Shown: positions 15,141-21,017 of the stretch, one piece after another
Layout of the letters: every line of letters starts with the position of its first letter
Position numbering within the stretch: the stretch's first letter is position 1
From: Burkholderia sp.
Lineage (GTDB): Bacteria; Pseudomonadota; Gammaproteobacteria; Burkholderiales; Burkholderiaceae
Reading direction: 5' to 3'
Length of the DNA: 22,194 bases
NCBI RefSeq assembly: GCF_018375725.1
Contig: NZ_JAHACR010000036.1
Location: 1 to 22,194 of the forward strand
The notes under the pieces: generated by a model
What the model was told of the DNA's origin: nothing
The model's input: only the letters and a program-made list of their open reading frames with translations
Databases searched by the model: none
Translations under genes and position numbers: made by a program

Positions 15141-15580
15141 CCCGCAGCAGCGACATCGTGTCACGACGATGGAGAAGCCGGCGGCCATGCGGCCCCGGCT
15201 CAAGGTTTGGGAGCAAGAACGCCTGATGCAAAGCATGCCCGGTGCCTTAACGGCCCAACGATATGACAGGCACTTTGCGAACCCTTCAGTGGGATGGGCA
15301 AACTTCCCTCCGGAAAGGGCGCGCGGCCGCATGGCCGTTCGCTCGATCAAGCGATTAGGGGTGGCGGCGCGACACGCGTCGGCCACCGACTTGATTTGGC
15401 GCGCGAGGCCCGAGGGTCACGCGCGCCATACCGTATTCATTAGCGTAAGCGCGCGGTATCCGCGTACGCCGATGAATAGCCCGCTTCGCAGCGCACGTCC
15501 CGAACAGCGTCCGCGGGAAGCGGGTTTTGACGAAGGGTGTAGTTTGAACTGACTCTCATCTGAACCTGAAGGAGAACAAC
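15141..15580 (+). other. 440-base gap between nrdB and the H1-like gene, rich in stem-loops
   Basis: No credible protein gene is seen here. The left part has a strong hairpin at 15176-15200 (AGCCGG/CCGGCT stem, then GGCC/GGCC, loop ATGC), which may close nrdB transcription although no T-run follows. A long-range pairing GCAAA with TTTGC (15228-15232 with 15274-15278) encloses GTGCC/GGCAC. The right part (15324-15528) is an almost continuous hairpin run, listed separately. The ribosome binding site of the next gene is AAGGAGAA at 15569-15576. Confidence 0.7.
15324..15528 (+). ncRNA. Candidate structured RNA (multi-hairpin, terminator-like 3' end)
   Basis: Six stem-loops follow each other with hardly any gap: 15324-15337 (CGGCC/GGCCG), 15339-15354 (TCGCT/AGCGA), 15360-15387 (12 pairs, loop ACA, one bulged G), 15397-15428 (9 bp plus 4 bp around an A-A mismatch, tetraloop CGAG), 15435-15477 (ATTCAT/ATGAAT, GCGTA/TACGC, CGCGG/CCGCG, loop TAT) and 15480-15524 (CCCGCTTC/GAAGCGGG) followed by TTTT. 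Two stems contain G-U pairs that would be A-C mismatches on the other strand, which favours a plus-strand RNA. I do not recognise a known family. It may be an independent small RNA or the 5' leader of the H1-like gene. Confidence 0.45.
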
Positions 15581-16426
15581 ATGGCACTTGCCAAGAAGAA
15601 GCCGGCTGCGAAGAAGGCTGCTGCGAAGAAGACCGTTGCCAAGAAGGCAGCAGCGCCGGCGAAGAAGGCCGCTGCTGCAGTGAAGAAGGTTGCAGCCAAG
15701 AAGGTCGCAACGAAGAAGGTCGCAACGAAGAAGGTTGCGGTGAAGAAGGTCGCCGCGAAGAAGGCGGCACCGGCGAAGAAGGCCGCCGCGAAGAAGGTTG
15801 CAGCCAAGAAGGTCGCAACGAAGAAGGTTGCGGTGAAGAAAGTCGCTGCGAAGAAAGTCGCGGTGAAGAAGGTTGCTGCGAAGAAAGCAGCACCGGCCAA
15901 GAAGGCCGCCGCAAAGAAAGTTGCGGTGAAGAAGGTCGCCGCGAAGAAGGCGGCGCCGGCGAAGAAGGCTGCGGCCAAGAAGGCGGCACCGGCGAAGAAG
16001 GTCGCCGCGAAGAAGGCAGCACCGGCGAAGAAGGCTGCGGCCAAGAAGGCGGCACCGGCGAAGAAGGTCGCTGCCAAGAAGGCGGCACCGGCGAAGAAGG
16101 CTGCGGCCAAGAAAGCGGCACCGGCGAAGAAGGCTGCTGGCAAGACGGCGGCGCCGGCGAAGAAGGCTGCTGGCAAGACGGCGGCGCCGGCGAAGAAGGC
16201 CGTTGCCAAGAAGGCCGCTCCGGCGAAGAAGGCCGCTGCGCCGGTTGCAGCGCCTGAAAAGAAGGCCGCTCCCGCGAAGAAGGCTGCTGCCCCGAAGAAG
16301 GCCGTCGTGAAGAAGGCCGCTCCGGCGACGACCGCATCGACCGCATCGGTTGCGCCGGCATCGGGCGTGAAGACCGCGCTCAACCCGGCAGCGGCATGGC
16401 CGTTCCCGACCGGCAGCCGTCCGTAA
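15581..16426 (+). CDS. Histone H1-like Lys/Ala-rich DNA-binding protein
   Basis: The 281-residue protein is almost entirely made of lysine- and alanine-rich repeats such as KKAAPAKKAAAKK and KKVATKKVAVKKVAAKK, resembling the C-terminal tail of eukaryotic histone H1 and bacterial H1-like proteins (Bordetella BpH1, Chlamydia Hc2, Pseudomonas AlgP). Such proteins bind and condense DNA with little sequence specificity, in the nucleoid. The repeats cover about residues 4-255. They are followed by a Thr/Ser/Ala spacer and a distinct non-basic end, LNPAAAWPFPTGSRP. ATG 15581 is fixed by AAGGAGAA just upstream. Repeat number in such genes often varies by recombination. A double hairpin terminator follows, and the preceding gap holds a candidate structured RNA. 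Confidence 0.92.
   Translation: MALAKKKPAAKKAAAKKTVAKKAAAPAKKAAAAVKKVAAKKVATKKVATKKVAVKKVAAKKAAPAKKAAAKKVAAKKVATKKVAVKKVAAKKVAVKKVAAKKAAPAKKAAAKKVAVKKVAAKKAAPAKKAAAKKAAPAKKVAAKKAAPAKKAAAKKAAPAKKVAAKKAAPAKKAAAKKAAPAKKAAGKTAAPAKKAAGKTAAPAKKAVAKKAAPAKKAAAPVAAPEKKAAPAKKAAAPKKAVVKKAAPATTASTASVAPASGVKTALNPAAAWPFPTGSRP
15590..16330 (+). repeat. Degenerate tandem coding repeats in the H1-like gene
   Basis: Units built on AAGAAG plus alanine/valine/proline codons recur at 12-39-base periods across the gene. Several longer units are nearly identical, for example the AAGAAGGCGGCACCGGCG segments between about 15970 and 16130 and two GCTGGCAAGACGGCGGCGCC copies at 16136-16185. They are likely prone to slippage or unequal recombination. 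Confidence 0.85.
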
Positions 16427-16471
16427 TCGATGACTGCCGCGTCCCGGGCACGCTAACGGTGTCCGAGGATT

Positions 16472-16527
16472 GAGTCGCGCGACTCGATCAATCCCGCCAC
16501 CTGATTCAGGATGGCGGGATTTTTTTC
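16472..16527 (+). terminator. Double-hairpin terminator of the H1-like gene
   Basis: A perfect 14-bp palindrome GAGTCGCGCGACTC (16472-16485) precedes a 10-bp stem AATCCCGCCA/TGGCGGGATT (16490-16499 with 16512-16521). The loop of the second stem can itself pair, and seven T begin at 16520. The second hairpin is a textbook Rho-independent terminator. Confidence 0.9.
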
Positions 16528-16560
16528 GTCCATGCGCGGCGTCGAACCGGCGAGTGGGCG

Positions 16561-16592
16561 AAAAAAAACGCATGTGCTGCTACGCACATGCG
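16561..16592 (-). terminator. Rho-independent terminator of the glycine-zipper lipoprotein unit
   Basis: On the minus strand, CGCATGTGC/GCACATGCG (9 bp, loop GTAGCA) is followed by eight T (16568-16561). It closes the leftward unit and sits tail to tail with the H1-like gene's terminator. Confidence 0.92.
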
Positions 16593-16630
16593 TTCGACCG
16601 CGGCTCGTGCCGCGCGCTGAAATTACCCGT

Positions 16631-17104
16631 TCAGTGCGTGACGCGCGTGACGCCGCCGCTCGACAGCAGGCGCACACGTTCGCCTGCACGGAAAAATTCA
16701 CCGCTGGCCGCCTGCGTGATCGAGCGCAGATCGCCGTTGTCGAGGCGCACGGTGATTTCGACGCCGTTCGCCGTGCTCATGTTTTCACCGATTGCGTTGC
16801 CCGCGACTGCGCCCGCGAGGCCGCCTGCGATCGCGGCAAGGACCGAGCCCCTGCCGCCGCCGATCGCGCTACCGGCGACCGCGCCGAGCGCGCCGCCGCC
16901 GAGGGTGCCGATCGCGCTGCCGCCGCCATCGGACTGAATGCGAACTGCGCGAACGCTCTCGACCGTCCCCATGCGCACAGTCTGTTCGCGCTGTGCCTGG
17001 CCGACGCTATAGACGTCCGCCGAGCCGGGTGGCGTGAAGCAACCGGCCAGTGTCAGCGTGGCGGTCAGCATGGCCCCGAGCGCGAGGGTCTTTTTGTTCA
17101 ACAT
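16631..17104 (-). CDS. Glycine-zipper (SlyB/Pcp-like) outer membrane lipoprotein
   Basis: The 157-residue protein has a lipoprotein signal with the lipobox LAGC at residues 19-22 (Cys22 lipidated). The middle, about 60-108, is a glycine-zipper region with repeated GxxxG spacing (GGGALGAVAGSAIGGG and AIAGGLAGAVAGNAIGE), typical of SlyB/Pcp-type lipoproteins of the outer membrane. The C-terminal part (EITVRLDNGDLRSITQ ... GERVRLL) resembles the small beta domain that follows in this family. A role in envelope integrity is inferred from the family. The ATG at 17104 follows GGGAGAG. It starts 19 bases after the kinase stop, so cotranscription is likely. Confidence 0.92.
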   Translation of the reverse strand: MLNKKTLALGAMLTATLTLAGCFTPPGSADVYSVGQAQREQTVRMGTVESVRAVRIQSDGGGSAIGTLGGGALGAVAGSAIGGGRGSVLAAIAGGLAGAVAGNAIGENMSTANGVEITVRLDNGDLRSITQAASGEFFRAGERVRLLSSGGVTRVTH

Positions 17105-17123
17105 GTGTGCTCTCCCACAAGAA

Positions 17124-18062
17124 TCATTTGAGACTGTAACCGAAGGCAGCCTCGAAGCGTGCGTCGATGTCGGCGCGCGTCAGCGCGTAGGTTTGCGGCC
17201 CTTGATGCGCGATCTTGATCGAGCCCATCAGGCTGGCCAGGCGCCCGGTGGTCGCCCAGTCGAAGCCGTGTTCGATGCCGTACAGCAGACCGCCCCGGAA
17301 TGCGTCGCCGCAGCCGGTCGGGTCGACGATACGTTCGGCAGGTACGACCGGAATCTGTTCTTCACCGTTTTTATGGAGAATGGTCGCGCCGTGCTCGCCG
17401 CGGGTGATGATCAGTGCCTGAACCCGGCTGGCGATGTCCTGTTCGGACCAGCCGGTCTTGTCGCTGACGAGCTTGCCTTCGTAGTCGTTGACCGCCACGA
17501 ACGTGGCGAGTTCAATGATGCGGCGCAGCGTTGCGCCGTCGAAGAGCGGCAGGCCCTGGCCCGGATCGAAGATGAACGGGATGCCCGCGCGCGCGAACTG
17601 CTCGGCGTGCTGGACCATGCCGTCGAAGCCGTCCGGTGCCACGATGCCGAGCTTGACGCCGGGGACTTCGTCCGCGCGGTTCAGATGCGACTGCATCATC
17701 GCGCCCGGGTGGAAGGCCGTGATCTGGTTGTTGTCGAGATCGGTCGTGATCATCGCCTGCGCGCTGTGCATGTCGGGCATCAGGCGTACGCATTCCTTCG
17801 AAATGCCGAGATTGTCGAGGCGCTCGATGTAACGGTCCGCGTCGAGCGCGCCCAGTGTCGCCATGATGCGCGGGTCGCCGCCGAGCAGATGCAGTGCGTA
17901 GGCGATATTGCCGGCGCAGCCGCCGAATTCGCGACGCATCGTCGGCACGAGGAAGCTCAGGTTGATGAGGTGAACCTGGTCGGGCAGGATGTGCTCGCGA
18001 AAGCGGCCCTCGAAGGTCATGATGTTGTCGTAGGCGAGCGAGCCGCAAATCAGCGTAGCCAA
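17124..18062 (-). CDS. PfkB-family carbohydrate/nucleoside kinase (adenosine kinase-like)
   Basis: The 312-residue protein is a complete PfkB (ribokinase-family) kinase. The first family signature is seen as FGGCAGNIAYAL around residues 46-57. The second is DPTGCGDAFRGGLL at 247-260, with Asp253 as the catalytic base in the GCGD anion hole. ITRGEHG at 219-225 fits the nucleotide site. The overall sequence resembles proteobacterial kinases annotated as adenosine kinase, but substrate choice (ribose, adenosine or other) cannot be settled from sequence alone. The start appears to be TTG at 18062, with AGGAA about 8 bases upstream and no suitable in-frame ATG. The gene lies between tpx and the lipoprotein gene on the same strand. 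Confidence 0.88.
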   Translation of the reverse strand: MATLICGSLAYDNIMTFEGRFREHILPDQVHLINLSFLVPTMRREFGGCAGNIAYALHLLGGDPRIMATLGALDADRYIERLDNLGISKECVRLMPDMHSAQAMITTDLDNNQITAFHPGAMMQSHLNRADEVPGVKLGIVAPDGFDGMVQHAEQFARAGIPFIFDPGQGLPLFDGATLRRIIELATFVAVNDYEGKLVSDKTGWSEQDIASRVQALIITRGEHGATILHKNGEEQIPVVPAERIVDPTGCGDAFRGGLLYGIEHGFDWATTGRLASLMGSIKIAHQGPQTYALTRADIDARFEAAFGYSLK

Positions 18063-18094
18063 GGCGTGTTCCTGTAGAGAGCGTGAGGGTGCCG

Positions 18095-18148
18095 CTGCCG
18101 GTGAGCGACGCGCTGCGCGGTCGGGCGCGGTGCGTCGCTCATCGGCAG
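18095..18148. repeat. 17-bp inverted repeat between tpx and the PfkB kinase gene
   Basis: The arms at 18095-18111 and 18132-18148 are complementary over 17 positions with one exception, a G-T (G-U) pair on the plus strand that is an A-C mismatch on the minus strand. The loop is 20 bases. It starts 7 bases downstream of the tpx stop. No T-run follows on the minus strand. Confidence 0.75.
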
Positions 18149-18155
18149 CAGGGAA

Positions 18156-18659
18156 TTACTTGAGTGCGGCGAGGGCGGCGTCGTAGTTCGGCTCGTCCTT
18201 GATCTCGCCGACGAGTTGCGCGTGCAGCACCTTGTCGTTCGCGTCGAGCACGACGACCGCGCGCGCGGTCAGGCCGTCCAGCGGGCCGCTCGTCACGTTG
18301 ACGCCGTATGCGTCGGCGAATGCGCGGCCGGTGCGGAACGTCGAGGCCGTCACGACATTCGCGAGGCCTTCGGTCGTGCAAAAGCGCGTTGCCGCGAACG
18401 GCAGGTCGCCCGACACGACGATCACGACGGTGTTGTCGAGGGCGGAAGCCGCTTCGTTGAACTTGCGGGTCGACGTCGCGCAGGTCGGGGTGTCGAGGCT
18501 CGGGACGATGTTCAGCACCTTGCGCTTGCCGGCGAAGCTGGCGAGCGACAGGTCGGCGAGATCCTTGCCGACCAGCGTGAAGTCGGGGGCTTGCGAACCG
18601 ACTGCCGGAAACGTGCCGGCGATTTCGATCGGGTTGCCACCCAGCGTAACTTTGCTCAT
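18156..18659 (-). CDS. tpx: Thiol peroxidase (atypical 2-Cys peroxiredoxin)
   Basis: Tpx reduces hydrogen peroxide and alkyl peroxides using thioredoxin as electron donor. The 167-residue protein has the family length. The peroxidatic Cys60 sits in SLDTPTCATSTRKF, and the resolving Cys94 in RFCTTEGL; both match the E. coli Cys61/Cys95 pair, and Thr57 precedes the catalytic Cys in the TxxC motif. The N-terminal VTLGGNPIEIAG and APDFTLV segments are typical. ATG 18659 is supported by GGAG about 8 bases upstream. The DUF3426 gene ends 73 bases upstream, across a GC palindrome, so tpx may have its own promoter in that gap; none was recognised with confidence. Confidence 0.96.
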   Translation of the reverse strand: MSKVTLGGNPIEIAGTFPAVGSQAPDFTLVGKDLADLSLASFAGKRKVLNIVPSLDTPTCATSTRKFNEAASALDNTVVIVVSGDLPFAATRFCTTEGLANVVTASTFRTGRAFADAYGVNVTSGPLDGLTARAVVVLDANDKVLHAQLVGEIKDEPNYDAALAALK

Positions 18660-18706
18660 GTTCGTGCTCCGAAGATGCGCGCCGCGTGGACGCGCGGTTG
18701 ATAACG

Positions 18707-18724
18707 GGCGCGCCCGGGCGCGCC
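18707..18724. repeat. 18-bp perfect GC palindrome upstream of tpx
   Basis: GGCGCGCCCGGGCGCGCC is a perfect palindrome in the 73-base gap between the DUF3426 gene stop and tpx. It could form a very stable hairpin at the 3' end of the upstream transcript, but no T-run follows in either direction. Confidence 0.6.
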
Positions 18725-18732
18725 GCGGGGCG

Positions 18733-20067
18733 TCACGGATAAAAGATCTGGACGCGGAAATTCGATGCGGGTGCGCCGTGCGTCTCGACGCGCACGATCA
18801 TCGTCTGGGTCGCGCGAGCCGGCAGGCCAGCCTCGATCGGCGTGCCGGGCCGGACATAATCGCGCGGCGCGAGCACGCGGCGCACGGTCACATGATTGGT
18901 GTCGTCGAGCAGCGTCAGCTCGATTGACGGATACGCGAGCGCGACGCGGTAGCGGTTCGTGAGCGGCGCCTTCAGTTCGAGCGTGTGCGGGCCATCGAGC
19001 TGACGCAGGTCGGTCGCGTCGAGACGCAGCCCGTCGATCGCGCGCGGCGGTGCGACCGAGCAGCCGAGCGGTGTGCAGAGGCGCTGGAACCAGCCTTGCG
19101 TCACCGGCCAGTGAATCATCACCGTTTCGCGCTGCCACCAGGCGAGCTGCATGACGAGCAGCACCGCGAGTGCCGAGGCGACGAGGCCGCCGACGAAGCC
19201 GCCAAGCAGGCCGTGCTGCCGCGGCGTGCGCGCTTCGCGGGTGACCGCGAAGGGCGGACTGTCGTCGTTGTCGGGCACGGCCGCGAACGGTTCGGCTTGC
19301 GCGCCGGCGGCGAAATGCGGGTCGCGCGTGACGGATGGAGGCGCGGACATATCGCCGTCGGGAGACGGCGACGCCGGCTCGTGCCGGGCGTCGTCGGGCT
19401 CGTATCGGGCGTCGTCGGCAAAACGGGGTTCGCGCGCGGGGATGGCGTTTGGCGCGGCGGTGGAATGCGGCAGATCGTCAACGGCCGGCGCAGCGCCGAA
19501 GGATTCGGGCCGGTCATCGCCCGCAAAACGCGGTTCGCGCGGATCGTGTATCGAGGCGAGAGGCGACAGCTGTGCCGGCTCGGTGGCTTCACGCGCCGTC
19601 GATGCGGCGCCGGATTCGGCCTGCGACGGACGTATCAGGCGGGCGATGCCCATCTCGTTCGCCGGCGTCGCGCCCGATTCGGGCAGCGTCACGGGAACGA
19701 GCGGCTCGGCGCTGACGTTCCGGCCGTTGTGTTGCAGGGAAGGATCGATGCCGCCGTCGAGCCACGGCGCCCACATGTCCCAGTTGTCCGGGGTGAAGTC
19801 CGCATGCGCGGGGCTGTCGGCGGGCGGGTCGCGGAACAGCCGGGGCACGTTCGCGACGTGCGGCGCGCTCGCGCTGCCCGCCTCGGCTACTTCGCCCGCT
19901 TCGGCGAGCGCCGGCTCGGGCTGTGCCAAGCCCTCGACGAGCGAGTCCGCCGCGTTGAAGACCTGCTGGCAGTGTCCGCAGCGCACCAGTCCGCCGTGCA
20001 GCGAGAGCTGCGCCTGCTGCAGGCGGAAGACGGTTTCGCAATGGGGACAGCGCGTCGCGAGAAGCAT
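18733..20067 (-). CDS. Zinc-ribbon and DUF3426 membrane protein
   Basis: The 444-residue protein has three parts. Residues 1-45 form an MJ0042-type zinc ribbon, with cysteines 7, 10, 30 and 33 (RCPHCETVF ... VRCGHCQQVF). Residues about 46-285 are a low-complexity linker rich in Pro, Ala, Asp and Glu, with internal repeats. Residues about 286-309 form one membrane segment (GLLGGFVGGLVASALAVLLVM), followed by a DUF3426 domain (about 310-444) with Cys331 and Cys336. The layout suggests a cytoplasmic zinc ribbon and a periplasmic C-terminal domain. The function is unknown; linkage to prmA and accC is common in betaproteobacteria. ATG 20067 lies 45 bases after prmA, without a clear ribosome binding site. 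Confidence 0.88.
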   Translation of the reverse strand: MLLATRCPHCETVFRLQQAQLSLHGGLVRCGHCQQVFNAADSLVEGLAQPEPALAEAGEVAEAGSASAPHVANVPRLFRDPPADSPAHADFTPDNWDMWAPWLDGGIDPSLQHNGRNVSAEPLVPVTLPESGATPANEMGIARLIRPSQAESGAASTAREATEPAQLSPLASIHDPREPRFAGDDRPESFGAAPAVDDLPHSTAAPNAIPAREPRFADDARYEPDDARHEPASPSPDGDMSAPPSVTRDPHFAAGAQAEPFAAVPDNDDSPPFAVTREARTPRQHGLLGGFVGGLVASALAVLLVMQLAWWQRETVMIHWPVTQGWFQRLCTPLGCSVAPPRAIDGLRLDATDLRQLDGPHTLELKAPLTNRYRVALAYPSIELTLLDDTNHVTVRRVLAPRDYVRPGTPIEAGLPARATQTMIVRVETHGAPASNFRVQIFYP

Positions 20068-20112
20068 GTTGAGCCGGGCAGCCAGCTGGCCAGAGTGATG
20101 GACAGCGCTATT

Positions 20113-21015
20113 CTAATGGCTTTCCCGGCGGGTTCCGGCGAGACACACCCAACCTTCGTGTTCGCGCCAGACCGAAATGTCGATGTAGCGCGCGTAGACG
20201 GCCGCGACCTCGTCCGCCTGGCGCGCGAGCACGCCCGACAGCGCAATGCGCCCGCCCGGTTTCACTTTCGATGCGAGCATCGAAGCCATCAGCTTCAGCG
20301 GGTTCGACAGGATGTTCGCGACGACGATGTCGAATTCGCCGGCCGGGCAGTTGTCCGGCAGGCCGTACGTCACGTCTGCGCGATTGCGTTCGCTGTTTTG
20401 CCGCGCCGACTCGACCGCTTGCGGATCGATGTCGATGCCGACGACGGGATTCGCCCCGCATTTCTGCGCGAGGATCGCGAGAATCCCCGAGCCGCAGCCA
20501 TAGTCGAGCACCGACTGACCGGGCTTGACCGACTGCTCGAGCCATTCCATGCACAGGCGCGTGGTCGGATGGCTGCCGGTGCCGAAGGCGAGGCCCGGAT
20601 CGAGCTCGAGCACCAGCGCATCGGGTTCCGGTGCGTCGTGCCACGACGGCACGACCCAGATCCGCTCGCCGATATGGATCGGCTCGAACTGCGATTGCGT
20701 GAGGCGCACCCAATCCTGCTCCTCGACTTCGCGGACGTCGAACGCCGGCGCCGCCTGCAGGCCGATGTCGTTCGCCGCCGCCGCGAGCAGCACGGCGGGC
20801 TCGTGATCGGGCGACAGCAGCGCGATCACGCGCGAGTGCTGCCACGCGGTGCGGTCGGGCGTGAGGCCCGGTTCGCCGAAGAGCGGCTGTTCGTCGGGCG
20901 TGTCCGCATCGGCGTCCTCGACGGACACCGACAGCGCGCCCAGCTCGAGCAGCGCGTCGGACAACGCTTCCGCGTGTTCCCGGGCCAGTTCGACGACGAG
21001 TTCGCGATAGCTCAT
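20113..21015 (-). CDS. prmA: Ribosomal protein L11 methyltransferase
   Basis: PrmA trimethylates amino groups of ribosomal protein L11 using S-adenosylmethionine. The 300-residue protein has an N-terminal substrate-recognition domain (about 1-100) and a class I methyltransferase domain. The hallmark DPGLAFGTGSHPTT is at 139-152, the SAM-binding motif I LDYGCGSGIL at 170-179, an acidic residue after motif II (VVGIDIDPQA, 191-200), and VVANILSNPL at 231-240. ATG 21015 lies 2 bases after the accC stop, so translation is probably coupled to accC. This linkage of prmA with the acetyl-CoA carboxylase genes is a known betaproteobacterial arrangement. Confidence 0.96.
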   Translation of the reverse strand: MSYRELVVELAREHAEALSDALLELGALSVSVEDADADTPDEQPLFGEPGLTPDRTAWQHSRVIALLSPDHEPAVLLAAAANDIGLQAAPAFDVREVEEQDWVRLTQSQFEPIHIGERIWVVPSWHDAPEPDALVLELDPGLAFGTGSHPTTRLCMEWLEQSVKPGQSVLDYGCGSGILAILAQKCGANPVVGIDIDPQAVESARQNSERNRADVTYGLPDNCPAGEFDIVVANILSNPLKLMASMLASKVKPGGRIALSGVLARQADEVAAVYARYIDISVWREHEGWVCLAGTRRESH

Positions 21016-21017
21016 GC

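Noticed and set aside
13908..15386. A 492-codon minus-strand open frame opposite nrdB and part of the following gap
   Set aside because: It is antisense to nrdB for most of its length. The rest reads through the stem-loop region and has the composition of a chance frame.
15118..15552. A 144-codon plus-strand frame across the nrdB-H1-like gap
   Set aside because: It starts inside nrdB in another frame, has no good ribosome binding site and crosses the hairpin array; the stems better explain the sequence constraint.
15590..16330. CRISPR-like array
   Set aside because: Repeats are in frame, vary in length and encode Lys/Ala units; there are no constant repeats with unique spacers.
15417..16573. 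Minus-strand repetitive frames opposite the H1-like gene (Pro/Ser-rich, Leu/Arg-rich and Phe/Ala-rich)
   Set aside because: They are complementary readings of the AAGAAG-based lysine/alanine repeats. The plus-strand frame has the ribosome binding site, family match and terminator.
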